Shown here: positions 46,251 through 57,526 of the stretch, one piece after another
Position numbering within the stretch: position 1 is the first letter of the stretch
How the letters are laid out: every line of letters begins with the position of its first letter
The notes under the pieces: model-generated
What the model was told of the DNA's origin: nothing
The model's input: only the letters and a program-made list of their open reading frames with translations
Database searches by the model: none
Made by a program: the position numbers and the translations under genes
Assembly: GCA_944470555.2 (NCBI GenBank)
Contig: OX104127.1
Coordinates: 55,956,140 to 56,020,139, forward strand
Direction of reading: 5' to 3'
Source: Heterobilharzia americana
Lineage: Eukaryota; Platyhelminthes; Trematoda; Strigeidida; Schistosomatidae
DNA length: 64,000 nucleotides

Positions 46251-47478
46251 GCGTAATTAGACTGACGAAGCTTACCTGAACAATGTATGCGATGTATTTA
46301 CACAGTACAACATTTCGAACAATCTGATACCCAACACATTTACTTGTCAAGTCAATATATATTAAAGCGAGGACTGGGAGGGGGGGATAAATACAACAAT
46401 TAACAGTATAGGGGATTAAAATTAAGAAAAATGAGAACAAACAGGACAAAGAGTGACATAGTTGATCCTAATATTGGTAAGAAAACAAAGTTTACCAAGC
46501 AACGTAGGTGTAGTGTACACGGACAAACTGTTTTTGTACACATAAAGGTGGTTTAAATTTGTGTATGGCTTCCACAAATCTCATAATACGTCCTTGACTG
46601 TTTCTACATTAAACTTTGAAAGCTGTTTAAACACTAACTTTGTGACCTGTTTCTATGATATGCTTAGCTATAGATGAAGAGGGTTGTCTCTCGCCAGTGT
46701 TTATCACTGTTTCACACTCCATTTGGTTTTGAAGTCATTTAGGCACCCACCCTCAACTGCATAATCGATTACACCTCCCTATGTATGTGTGACCACACAC
46801 ACATGTCAATCGGCGAATCTTACCATTGTAGAGAAAACAAAACACATGCTTCACCAAAAAATCTAAACACTGCATCAGTGATTACGTCACATCGCATTGT
46901 GTCCACCAATTTACACGTATGTGTGTGGTCACACATACATTTAGAGGAGTAATCGATTATGCAGTTGAGGATGGGAGAACATGTGCCTAAATGACTTCAA
47001 AACCAAATGGAGTGTGAAACAGTGATAAACACTGGCGAGAGACAACCCTCTTCATCTATAGCTAAGCATATCACAGAAACAGGTCACAAAGTTAATGTTT
47101 AAACAGCTTTTTAAGTTTTATGTAGAAATAGTCAAGGATGTATTATGAGATTTGTGGAAGCCATACACAAATTTAAACCACCTTTATGTGTACAAAAACA
47201 GTTTGTCCGTGTACACTACACCTACGTTGCTTGGTAAACTTTGTTTTCTTACCAATATTAGGATCAACTATGTCACTCTTTGTCCTGTTTGTTCTCATCT
47301 TTCTTAATTTTAATCCCCTATTGTGTTAATTGTTGTATTTATCCCCCCTCCCAGTCCTCGCTTTAATATAAATTGACTTGACAAGTAAATGTGTTGGGTA
47401 TCAGATTGTTCGAAATGTTGTACTGTGCAAATACATCGCATACATTGTTCAGATAAACTTCATCTTCTAATTACACTA
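46251..47478. repeat. Inverted repeat IR2 of PLE endonuclease/3' ends
   Basis: Arms 46251-46815 (minus-oriented PLE) and 46902-47478 (plus-oriented PLE) are highly similar reverse complements with a loop of only about 86 bp. Each arm runs from the start of a GIY-YIG endonuclease ('TYVCGHTYI' in the right arm) through 'SSSIAKHITETGHKVNV', 'CVQKQFVR' and the 3' UTR to the element end. The endonuclease frames have stops in both arms. The two PLE copies thus point away from each other from a common truncated 5' side. Confidence 0.9.
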
Positions 47479-47523
47479 TCGAAATTCATAAAAGGGACTA
47501 ACTGTTTCAAATAACAATGATAA

Positions 47524-47565
47524 TAATAGTGTATAGTAATGATGGGCAGTGGAATCCAGGATATG
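47524..47565 (-). mobile_element. Hammerhead-SINE 3' end, truncated
   Basis: On the minus strand 'ATCCTGGATTCCACTGC' is followed by 'CCATCATTACTATAC', which is the final part of the ribozyme SINEs at 58-59 kb. The copy begins within a few bases of the ribozyme self-cleavage position, so only the downstream product-like part is present. Confidence 0.55.
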
Positions 47566-48439
47566 CAATAACACTAATAGTAATAATAATGATAATAATA
47601 ATAAGGATGAACAAAATGAGATATACAAAGTGAATATGAATATAAATTGACAAAATCATAGGATTATCATGGGTAAAATAGATAACCAGTGTTCATAAAA
47701 CCTTATTGAATACAAAGTCTAGGCTTTAGCCAGTTGTCGACCTCTTTGTAAGTAAGACATTTAATAATATTCCTTTAATTAAGTAATAGAAGTGAATATT
47801 TCACCTACTACTGTAATTCGAAAAGCTTAGCAGATATCACTGGTATGGTTATTTTACTCAGATTCAGGATATTTTAATTCCAATTTATACCAAGATGATA
47901 ACTAAGATTCCAGATTAACTGTTCTTCACTCTCAACTCTAAAATAAACAAATTCAAAAACTGTGATAAAGTTATACAATAGACATTATGGACCACTTATA
48001 CTCAATTAGGAAATTGACTGATGAAAGGTGAAGCTGTGGTCTGAAGTAAAATAAAACAGGAATCAAAATGAAACTAAGGTGGTTGAAGAAAAAGCGAATG
48101 TGAATCAAGGAAGGAAGTCTTTGATGATATCGGTATTCAACTTATCTATCGTTCCATTTTGATTAGACTTCTGGCTGCTGCAAAGAAAAAAATGGAATCA
48201 AATAGGAAGTATACTAAAATTATCTTAAACCATCAAAAAACCATCACAGTCTATCAACATGTAATATACATCAAAGTTTGTTCTTGAATTTCAACTTTCA
48301 CTGAGGTTAGGAGATGACAGGATATCCCATATATCCATATTATAAACAGTAAAATGTAATAAAATTTCAGTTATTGGGTTTATTTATTCCAGAACACTCA
48401 TTATTTATGTGTTATGTAGTGAGAGGCAATCGGTAGGAA
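47566..48439. other. No gene seen
   Basis: AT-rich sequence with an ATA/ATG microsatellite at 47570-47605. No recognisable frame or repeat. Confidence 0.4.
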
Positions 48440-48580
48440 GCTTCTTGCTTGCTGGCGCTCATCAGCAAGACGCATCTGCTTCCATGAAGAAACTGGTATC
48501 TGTTAGGTGATTCGAACCTACATCACATAGTGTTGAAGTCAGAGACTAAACCAAAAAGCAATTCAGGTAACGACTAAAAC
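48440..48580 (-). mobile_element. tRNA-like SINE remnant
   Basis: On the minus strand 'TAGGTTCGAATCACC' resembles a B box. The remainder does not match the other SINE families in this window, and no A box is convincing. A related wording with 'CAGCAAG' blocks occurs again near 48850. Treated as an old SINE of an unnamed family. Confidence 0.4.
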
Positions 48581-48959
48581 TCTATAGGCTTGGATGATGT
48601 ACACAAATTAATCACAAAAATGGTAGTAGATGTAACGATCTAATCATTCGTACTTAGCGCTAATGAAAATCTTTCAACAGTTTAGTGTTCAATCATGTGA
48701 CTTCTGTGCTGAGTTACACAGGTTTGAAGCATTAAATCAAAACCATGTTCCTCATGTTTGCAGATAAATCCGGGTGACGAGTGAAGAGAGGTACAGAGTC
48801 TAAATTCAGGCTGTGTTTCACTTAGGTTTCAGGCTTGTTGGCATTCTTCAGCAAGGTGTATTTGCAACCTCAAACTAACTCATATCCCCTCTGCTGTCTG
48901 AACTCATTTCACACAGTATTACCAATAGCCTACAAAAGTCGGCTACTATGGCAAGTTTT

Positions 48960-49745
48960 CGCAGCTTGTTAGTCACATTGTATGGTGATCGATGTAAGTC
49001 ATGACCGTCCAAATTACTACATCTCATATCAGTATATGAAGTAACAAGGCAATGAAAAGGAAGACAAAAAAAGGAAAGAAAAATCGGTCAAAAGGAATTA
49101 AAGGTAGTAGAAGAGAGGAGGGAGGAGTGATAAAATGATGTGAATAAGTATGGTGTTTAAGATGACATCGGTTCTGAGCCATATCACCTAAAATCTCCAA
49201 CCACTGGCTTCGCTTGTCCTACGGACCCCGACAGGCTAGTCCGCATTGCCATAAATGGCTCAAACGAACGGTCACAGACTTCATGCATTTATATCATGTT
49301 TTAATCTCACCGACGTGAGACTTTTTCAAGTTTGAACCTACTTCGGCCAACATTGTTTGAGAAGGCAGACGGTGGGTAGGCATAATAAATACATGACTCA
49401 TCCCTCTCAGATGATGAAGTTTCACAACCAAGTAAACTGTCTTACCTCACCTCCCTAAAACTCTACACCCGACTTCTGCTTTACTCGAGTGATGACATCA
49501 GGAAACACGGCCTACGCTAAAAAGCAACGGTGGTCAAACACCTAAAGCCTACTCGTGTCTTCTACCTTTAATGGCTATGTTTCACAGCTAGACAGTAGAA
49601 CGGAGAGGGCTGCAACTCAGTACACTTGACCCTTAATGGACAATCGTATATCGCAGCGTCACCACAAATGGTGTAAGTTGGCAAAAACCAACCGAGGCTT
49701 TTGTATCTGTGCAGAGATTTCGCTGGTCAGCACTCAGGAGCAGAA
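48960..49745 (-). mobile_element. RTE-like LINE (second group), decayed copy
   Basis: Matches 37385-38160 along its length by eye ('GGTTCTGAGCCATATC', 'CTACTTCGGCCAACATTGT', 'GGCTATGTTTCACAGC'), but with many substitutions and small deletions, so no long frame remains. Same orientation as the other copy. The order C-terminus then 3' UTR is preserved. Confidence 0.75.
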
Positions 49746-49919
49746 CAATATGAAACTGGTTGTTTTTCAATCAACGGAAACATACTTCCTCAATAAACTG
49801 CGTTAGCCACTAATTGATAGGTAATTTCATGTAAGTTGAGTTAGTCAAGCGTTTAGCTGACTGCAAGATAACTCATAGTTTAATTTGAAACAATTACTCC
49901 CTTTCATGAATTAAGATAA

Positions 49920-51330
49920 TGTAAAACTGTCTGAAAAATGGGATGTATTAGCGCTATACATTTCGAACAATCTGATCCCCCACACATTTACTCATTAAGG
50001 CATTATATATGAAAACTGGAAGTGGGAGAAGGACAAATATGACATAAAGGAATTCAATAATAAGAAAGATGATGAGAGGAAAAAAGATAAGATCTCAAGA
50101 CAACCTTGGTAATACGATAAAATAGGGATTATCATTGTGACTATCTAAGATTGCCATGGTTTAGCAGACTCACGGTATTTATACTGGATGATGGTTGAAG
50201 GTGAAATGAATATTTGGACAGCGGTCGGATTCAAACCAGCGACTACCAGGTTACCGGCTCGATGCTCTACCAGTTGAGCTGCGAGGTCCAACTACTGACC
50301 TTCATTTATCGCCCAATATCAATACTGCAGGTCTATCAAATCACGGCTGCTATCTTGGATAGTCAAATGATAATCAATATGATGCTCCTCACCCTGTGAT
50401 TTAGTTAGATTTTGATTGGGATGAGAAGTCCTAACTAGGTAGCCAGTGTGAATACGATCAAGCAGTAGTAACGCGTCACGAATTTACATGGTAGTCGGGC
50501 GAAACCTTTGGTGATTGAAGCCAAATAAAAATCTGTTCAGCAATCGGACCTCATAGCTCAGTTGATAGAGTATCGGGCCTGAAACCCGGCGGTTCGATTC
50601 CGGCCGCGGTTCAAATTTCATTCCCAGTATAAAGTAATCATTACCAAGGTAGCCTTAGCGTAAGGATAAACTGCTTTTGCACACATAATGAGGAGTTAAA
50701 TTTTTTAAGGATAGCGCTTCAATACATCTAAGTACACGCCCATCATAGTTTCTATACAAAACTGTAAAGGCTTTTTGATATCGATCCTGTGACCCTTATC
50801 AATGATATGTTTTGTGATGGATGCGGATGAAGGTTGTCTGCCATCTGCACTTATCAATGTTTGTGAATCCAGCTGCTTTTATAGCCATTTTGGGACATGT
50901 TCCCTCCTACACTCTAGTGCGTATCACGATTAGTCCTCTCTATATATGTTTGTCCACACACACACACCTGTAAATGTATAAACGCAGTGGGATATGACAC
51001 AATCGTTTATACAGCATTGAGATCTAGGTTGTAGCAGGTTTTTGGTCTTCTCAACCACGGTGAGCTTAGCTGCATAGTACGTTTTGCTAACAGTAGACCT
51101 TAACCTTCGTTTTAATATTATGCTGTTAGATTCTCTTCTGTATGGTAACGTGACCTGAACTCATTTCTTCGAAACAGAGTACAGCAGCAGTTTATTAACT
51201 TTAATGGATATCCATTTTCCACTAATGTTCCTATTAGTATTTTTATATCATTATCATCCATTGAGTCTTCCGTACAAATACGCTGGATCCTTTGAAATAG
51301 GCAAGCTATCAAACCTCGCTTGTATTGGGT
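49920..51330 (-). mobile_element. Penelope-like element P6, interrupted
   Basis: The minus strand from the right shows 'GTLVENGYPLKLIN' and 'CLFQRIQRICTEDSMDD' (RT C-terminus, 51312-51118), then 'CGQTYIERTNRD' (endonuclease, about 50960), 'CVQKQFILTLRLPW' near 50660 and, beyond an inserted SINE, the 3' end at 50138-49920, which aligns with the outer part of IR2. The endonuclease is full of stops. It belongs to the same PLE group as IR2. Confidence 0.8.
50139..50636. mobile_element. Composite tRNA-SINE (family 2) inside P6
   Basis: The left part (about 50139-50300) is a minus-oriented tRNA-like head and body: on that strand 'CAGCTCAACTGGTAGAGC' as A box and 'GGTTTGAATCC' as B box. From about 50300 to 50636 the sequence is plus-oriented body ending in a second tRNA-like head ('TAGCTCAGTTGATAGAG', 'GGTTCGATTCC') and a short tail. 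TTATCATT on the left and TAATCATT on the right could be a target duplication with one mismatch. Removing the block restores colinearity of the PLE. Confidence 0.7.
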
Positions 51331-51717
51331 TGGACAAAAGCTATGAAAACTTAAATACTGACCTGTTCAAGTAGGTTTCCTGTAGATCGACCGTTTTATT
51401 GAACCATCATTTCTACAACTTAGAAGTATATACAGTTACGTAATCCAAATTCACAGTTTAATATTATGCATCATATGGTGATGCAATACATCCGAAAGAA
51501 ATACAAATAAATTCACAAATGATTAAGTCTACTCTTTTTAGATTCATTTGAAGTAAGCTTTATTGAATATGGTTGACATATTCTAGGTGAACAAGATAAG
51601 CACTTGATAATTATGAACTAATGAAAAAGAACTGAGTGAAACAATGTGATAGCATTTTAGCAGCACTGTATCCATTTCTGGGATTCATATAATGAGCAAG
51701 ATATCTTCACAGTGTAA
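51331..51717. other. No gene seen
   Basis: No motif or repeat recognised. It may include upstream parts of P6 too decayed to read. Confidence 0.35.
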
Positions 51718-52550
51718 AGTTTATGTTCCTGATTGTGATGGACTGGATCATGCAGCAAATCGTGAGGAGTGAGGAGAGTGGCATATGCTGTTTCACCGAT
51801 GAAAAGAGCCTAGAAGATTTGGATTTCACCAACGATGATTTATGTCTAATGTCTTGTCATACAAACTCGAAGATCTACAGACAAATACTAACCAGTTGAC
51901 AGAAAAGGCGGGGCGAGGCAGCAAAGACGAGGCTTCCTTCAGGTGAACGTAGAGAAGACAGAGGTGATGAAGATACACAACCAACAACAGAATCAACAAC
52001 AAACACCAATCATCATCTACCGGAGAAACATGAAGGAAGTAGTGTCTTTCACCTACACCTACCTAGGCAAGGCAGAATCGTTTCAACTACGGTGGGGGCG
52101 CAGGCACAGATGAGGATGTCAAAATCAGGATCAGAAAGACAGCAAGACAGGCTTTCACTAACCTGAAATCAGCGTAGAGATCTAAAGCTGCCATCTAAGC
52201 TCACTTGATACTGAAGATGGAGATCAGATGACTAGAATAATGTGAATAAGCAACAAGGAACTCTGGCAATGAACCAATCAAGAACCTATCGCCCAAAAAA
52301 TATGCAGAAGAGAGTGGAGATGGATTGGGCGTATACTGAGAAGACCATTCACGGATATCACGCACCAGGTACTTGAGTAAAACCCGGACGTGAAAAGATG
52401 AGTTGACATGGAGGAGATCATATGAGGAAGAAATGAAAGCTTGTGGGCAGTTGTGATGCCAGGTTCAAAAGACTGCAGAGAAGAGAGTGGAATGGAGGCG
52501 TGCTAGTGAACCCCTATGTTCCGCTAGGAACCCAAGGGAAAAACAATAAG
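51718..52550 (+). mobile_element. SR2-like RTE fragment I
   Basis: Starts at the 'FLIVMDWIMQQ' equivalent and passes the catalytic block, which reads 'FTNDDLCLM' where the intact form is FADD. It continues with the C-terminal region and ends 'GGAACCCAAGGGAAAAACAA' followed by an AAT tail. Frames are broken every 50-100 bases. 5'-truncated. Confidence 0.8.
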
Positions 52551-52983
52551 TCATAATAATAAATAATACAATTATGAAGTCAGTAATAATCAGGTTACTT
52601 AATTGGATGCATTGATTTTCATGAGTTGTATTTGTAAAAGTTGGCTTCATGAATGATCAGTCGAGCTTGTATAATATTGGAATCATCGTGGACATAATAC
52701 TTGAATCGAATCAGAATGCACTCGTCAACCTTTGCCTCCTTTTGTAGTAGCCAATGAACCACATCTAATGTGAGAGAGCTAATTGTACTATCTGACTGTT
52801 AACACCTCGATAGATAAGGTATCATTCAAACTCATAACAGCTTAGCAAACAATACTGCAATAACATGAACTCATTGAATACACAAGCATAACTTGAATTC
52901 AACTCTATGTATTGTTTCAAAAGACTTTTGTATTTGCATAAATGTATTATAAATATACATGTCATGTTAGTTTTACAGCTTAC

Positions 52984-53060
52984 CTGGTTATCTATAACAT
53001 CAACGTGAACATTATGAATTTTTTTATAACTGGTTTCATCAATTTGCTCCGACTCCTTCT
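52984..53060 (-). CDS. Possible internal exon of a host gene
   Basis: On the minus strand a pyrimidine-rich stretch with 'TTTCTCTCTACG' and 'TTTTTACTAATGCAACCAG' resembles a branch point and acceptor. A 77-bp open segment (residues 'ESEQIDETSYKKIHNVHVDV' then 'IDNQ') follows and ends at CAG|GTAAGC, a strong donor consensus. It is hydrophilic and unlike any retroelement protein here. Only one exon is visible, so it may be chance. I do not recognise a protein. Confidence 0.25.
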
Positions 53061-53214
53061 CTGGTTGCATTAGTAAAAATGGTACGTAGAGAGAAACTCG
53101 ACTGATGTTTAAAAAAAATAAAATAAAACGATGAACACCTTATAAGGTTAAAGTTAGATGTTATTACCTCAAGTTGAATGAAATAGTATAAGAATAATGA
53201 CAGTCTTTATTCTC

Positions 53215-53275
53215 GTGAAATCCATGATGTGTGTTTCGTTTCATCGGAGACTCGTCAGGTGGGTGAACCTGCACC
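53215..53275 (-). ncRNA. Hammerhead ribozyme remnant
   Basis: Minus strand: core CTGACGAG and GAAAC are present, with CATC before the predicted cleavage point. Stem I is weakened (ACCCAC against ATGGAT, two mismatches) and stem II pairs only partly. Probably inactive or slow. Confidence 0.45.
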
Positions 53276-53420
53276 CTTGTGGAGTGATGTTGTTCCCACT
53301 AACACTTGAGCCTTTTACGCATCACTTTAAACGCAAAAGCGTCATGAATTAGGCCACCGGGGCACGAGACCATCGTCTTGCGCAATGGGTATCAGGTATA
53401 AACTCAAATTCACATTTTCT
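53215..53420 (-). mobile_element. Hammerhead-SINE, diverged copy
   Basis: The minus strand carries a tRNA-like region with the 'AGTGGGAACAACATCACTCC' wording found upstream of the ribozyme in the 58-59 kb copies, followed by a ribozyme-like segment at 53215-53275. It is considerably diverged from the others and represents an older copy or different subfamily. The A box is near 53370 and weak. Confidence 0.6.
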
Positions 53421-53462
53421 GGTGTTAAAGTGCATAAACGTAAACGCTTAATGAAGTGATTA

Positions 53463-53885
53463 TACTATTATTATTATTATTTGTCCCTTGGGTTGCTAAC
53501 GGAACATAGGTATTCAGTAGCACGTCTCCACTCCACTCTCTTCTCTGAAATCTTTTCAACCTGGTTCCATGACAGCTCACAAGCCCTCATTTCTTCCTCA
53601 CACACCATCTCCTCCATGTCACCCTCACCTCCGATGCCCAACTCGTCCTTTTCCATCTGGGTTCCACTCAGCGGCCTGGCCTGGCGCATGATGTTCCCGA
53701 ATGGTCTTCTCAGTGCATACCCAATCCAATCCATCTCCACTTCCTTCTGCGTATTTGTTGAGCGATAGGTTCTTGGTTAGTTCGTTTCCAGAGTTCCTTG
53801 TTACTTATTCTTTCTGGCCATTTGATCTTCAGTAACATAAGAGTGTAGGCAGTTGTTCATGAATGTCTGTAGTTGTCTGGGTTGT
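53463..53885 (-). mobile_element. SR2-like RTE 3' end, fragment J
   Basis: Minus strand: 'MEMDWIGYALRRPFGN' and 'VCEEEMRACELSWNQVEKI' lead to 'EWRRATEYLCSVSNPRDK' and an AAT tail at 53463-53480. It is the C-terminal 130 codons or so of the RTE protein. 5'-truncated. Confidence 0.8.
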
Positions 53886-54477
53886 ACTCTGGAGAGCAGT
53901 TCTGAAGAAAACCATTGAAACATCACAAGATGGGGATAGACTATTCTTCAATACTATGAAGCATCAAACGACTTTCGAAGTAGTTTCGATTATAGTTTGA
54001 AATACGTGAAGTTTGTCTGCATACCTAATGATAAATAAACCGCGTGTATCTCCAGTGAGTTCCTTCTCGCTAAATAGTACTTTTTCTGACAATTGTTTTC
54101 ATCTAAGATCAACTAGAACTAGAGAAACACTTGACATGCCTGAAGAACCTCAGAACATTGTGTCTATGTAGTCTTAACTGTGCTAGCTATCAAGACCATC
54201 ACGTCTAGACAATAAGTATATTTAATGAAATATACATAGTGTGTTCATTTCTTATTATATATGCACTAAATGACAAAATGGATAAATTTGAAGGATATAG
54301 TAAGGGTCGCAATCAAGAAATTATCAACATATTTAACTTACCTAATACCAATCCAACATCTGACACGAACGTAGTAAGAGATTACAATCCCATGTAATTC
54401 CTTTTTAGCATTGATTGTCATTTCTGAAACTCTAAAATGTTAAATAAATCAAATAGAACTGTGTTTAAAAAATACAG
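53886..54477. other. No gene seen
   Basis: No recognisable frame, repeat or RNA gene. Confidence 0.4.
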
Positions 54478-55690
54478 AATATTCCCTCTAATCTTTTCAA
54501 CCTGCCTCTACAACTGTCAACAAGCTTCCATTTATTCCACACATCATCTCCTCCATGTCACGCTCGCCTCGGACGCCCAGCTCATCGTTTCCCATTTGGA
54601 TTCCACTCGATGGCATGATGCGTGGCGTCTCCAAACCGTCTTATAAGTCTTTATCCAATCCAACCCATCTCCACATTCTTCTTCTGTATATTTGTTAAGC
54701 GATAGGTTCTTGCTTCGTTGCCGGCCAGGCAGAGTTTGTTGCTGCTTATTCTTATTATTCTGGCCATCTGATCTTCAGTGTCAGTATCGAGTGAGCCTAG
54801 ACGACAGCTATTGACGATGCGTGTCTGTATTTTGTTGAAAATGCTTTTCGTAACGTGCCGACTCTCTCAACCATCAAGGAGAAGCACTGACTTGACTGAC
54901 ATTAGTGTTGAGAATCCGGATCTTGTTCGCACTTTACGCTGAGTGCAGTGTAGTGCAGTGCAATAGATCTCCACACTGATTTCAGATTGATGCAGGAATG
55001 CCTATCTTGCTGTCTTACTGATCCTGGTTTGACATCCTCATCTGTGCCTATGTCGCCTGTAGTTGAAATGATCCTGTCTACGTAAGTAGGTAGGTGAAAA
55101 AGACAACTTCGTTTTAGATTTCTCCCCTTGATGGTGGTTGGCGACTGGTGCTTGTTGTTAGTTGGGTATCTTCATCACCTCTGTCTTCTCTACGTTCACC
55201 TGAAGGAAGCCTCGTCTTTGCTACCTCGCCCCGCCTTTTCTGTCAACTGGTTAGTATTTGTCTGTGGATCTTCGAGTTTGTGTGACAAGACATTAGACGT
55301 AAATCATTATCGTTGGTGAAATCCAAATCTTCTAGAGTCTATTCACCGTTCCAGCGTATGTCCATCTTCTCGCTCCTCACAGCCGTTTCTTATCAGGAAG
55401 ATCACCGATGATAGTAGGCGGCAACCTCGTCTTACTCCTATCTTCACTTCACTTCAAAGGCGTCACTGATGTTTCCATTGTGAATCATTTGGCATGTAGC
55501 ATCATAGAGCACATAGCCGCTGTTGAATGAGGTTGATGAAGGTTTATGGCACTAAAACCATAGTGTTCAAGCAGCATCTGCCAAATTAATTCTCGGTCAT
55601 CGCTATCGATTGCCTTTTCAAAATCAATGAAGTTGGGGTACAGACTTGACTGACATTCTATTCTTTGTTCTACGATGGCTTGAATATTAC
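54478..55690 (-). mobile_element. SR2-like RTE fragment K
   Basis: A longer minus-strand RTE 3' half, running from the RT block equivalent to 'QSSLYPNFIDFEKAIDS' (about 55620) past the catalytic region near 55320 to the C-terminal region near 54490. Frequent small indels break the frame, so no frame exceeds about 65 codons. It lacks the AAT tail seen in other copies, so the 3' end is probably lost at 54478. Confidence 0.7.
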
Positions 55691-55924
55691 AACAGTTAAA
55701 ATTGTTGAATTTCCTTTAACTGTTATATATATAGGGTAGGATTTAACCTTGAATCCTACAAGAAGTGTTAGAGAACTATTACGCGAAAGTGCTGTTTAAA
55801 CAGTGACGATATACTTGATTCATAACTAAGGATATTCAGGAGTTTCTTCATAGTCTTTTCAGATGATTTTCATAACATAAGCAGCATAAACTTTAGGAAG
55901 AATTGGGTTATAAGATTCTCTCCT

Positions 55925-56113
55925 CTTAAATTTTGAGGGAGTTGTAGAGATTTGGAAATATTTCAAGTTGTTATTCATCGAAGACTGACATCAGTTGGAG
56001 GGGTCGTGGGTGCGCACTGCTGAGGAGTCCCATACGAAACGGCTGTTCAGTGCTCCCAGGTTTCCTTTGTTCCTTCAACTGATGTCAGTCTTCGATGAAT
56101 AACAACTTGAAAT
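55925..56113. mobile_element. Inverted SINE composite with TSD (small)
   Basis: The left part (55925-55998) is the minus-oriented 3' tail of SINE family 1. The right part (55999-56113) is the plus-oriented 3' half of the same SINE. About 42 bp at each end form a near-perfect inverted repeat (55957-55998 with 56074-56115). The block is bounded by ATTCTCTCCT at 55915-55924 and 56114-56123. It sits inside PLE P5. Confidence 0.8.
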
Positions 56114-56976
56114 ATTCTCTCCTTTGTTTATTTGATAGCTTGTCTCGATGGCCTTGTGTGTGATTGGTTGGCCTGCTGATGTGAACTCTGATCATTTTTC
56201 TTGTTTGTTTCTGATTGGTTGATTGATTGGGTCAACATATATGTGTTGAGTGCTAAGTCACCTGAATAGCAAGCTTCTAAAAATTCTTTAGCATTGTTTG
56301 TATTTCCTATAACCAGGATTTTCACATGTTCCCAGTCAAATTCATGTGCATGAATATGAGTGAAGAGATATTATGTTGCTCCACTGCTAGTTGATGTTCA
56401 TGTAGACAGGTATGAAGAGGGTGACCACTATGTCCAATGTAGTGTTTTTCTCAGTTTCTGAAGGTTATTTTATCGTTAATGTTCGCTTTGTCTTCCTTTG
56501 TCATTATACCTTTTGGTTTACATAATAGAAAATGAAGAGATTTTGAGGACTCGTACGATGGAGCCATTCCAAAAGCTTCTTATAATATAGTCATGATCTT
56601 GGAGATGTTTGTTATATAGGGTAGAATGATTCGTTTGTTGGCTTTCGAGGTTGACTTCTTGGTTGAAGACGGATTATGGAAATAGCTTTTGATGAAGTTG
56701 TATGAATAGCTGTTTTTGTGTTTTCATTCTTCTCAACAATATTTTTATACAATTGATTTTGTGTACTATTGAGTTATTGCTATGGTTGTTGAGGATTCGA
56801 TCCATATAAGTTAGTTTTCTACATACTTCAGTTCACAGTTCCCCCCCCCTCCTCCCAAAATCTGTCCTAGTGATCAGTATATCTAAAAATACGGATTTGT
56901 TATTTGATTTCTCTTCACTTGTGAATATGATTTCATCGAAAATGTTGTTGATTAATTTGTAAGCATTTTCTAATTC

Positions 56977-57526
56977 CAAGTTGTTATTCATCGAAGACTG
57001 ACATCAGTTGGAGGAACAAAGGAAACCTGGGAGCACTGGACAGCTGTTTCGTCCGACTAGTATGGGACTCCTCAGCAGTGCGCACCCACGACCCCACCAG
57101 CAGGGATCGAACCCGCGACCTTCAGGTTGCGCGACCAGCGCCTTACCATTGAGCCACTGGGTCAGAATCCAACGCTCCATATTTCCAACTTCTGTTAGCT
57201 CACGATATAGCCGTGAGGACAAATACTCAACGATGACATTGGGTGGCGGTTTGCGCTATATCGTGAGCTAACAGAAGTTGGAAATATGGAGCGTTGGATT
57301 CTGACCCAGTGACTCAATGGTAACGCGCTGGTCACGGAACCTGAAGGTCGCGGGTTCGATCCCTGCTGGTGGGGTCGTGGGTGCGCACTGCTGAGGAGTC
57401 CCATACTAGTCGGACGAAACAGCTGTCCAGTGCTCCCAGGTTTCCTTTGTTCCTCCAAATGATGTCAGTCTTCGATGAATAACAAGTTGAAATATTTCCA
57501 AATCTCCACAACCCCCTCAAAATTTA
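56977..57526. mobile_element. Head-to-head SINE pair with 12-bp TSD
   Basis: Two nearly full-length copies of tRNA-derived SINE family 1 face each other: a minus copy (56977-57210) and a plus copy (57256-57526), separated by 45 bp of unrelated sequence. Each has the A-box region ('ATGGTAACGCGCTGGTC' in the plus copy), the B box GGTTCGATCCC and the 'CTGAGGAGTCCCATACTAG' body. The pair is flanked by a perfect ATTTTCTAATTC (56965-56976 and 57527-57538), so it integrated as one piece into PLE P5. Only the right copy has the terminal 'CCCTCAAAATT' tail. Confidence 0.9.

Noticed and set aside
50547..50615. Functional tRNA gene at the plus-oriented A and B boxes
   Set aside because: A and B boxes are good, but the acceptor ends do not pair and the segment is part of a repeated SINE body, so it is a SINE head.
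57008..57458. Pair of nearly identical 87-codon proteins on opposite strands (57008-57271 plus, 57458-57195 minus)
   Set aside because: These frames are the antisense reading of the two inverted SINE copies; the identity reflects the repeat, not protein conservation.
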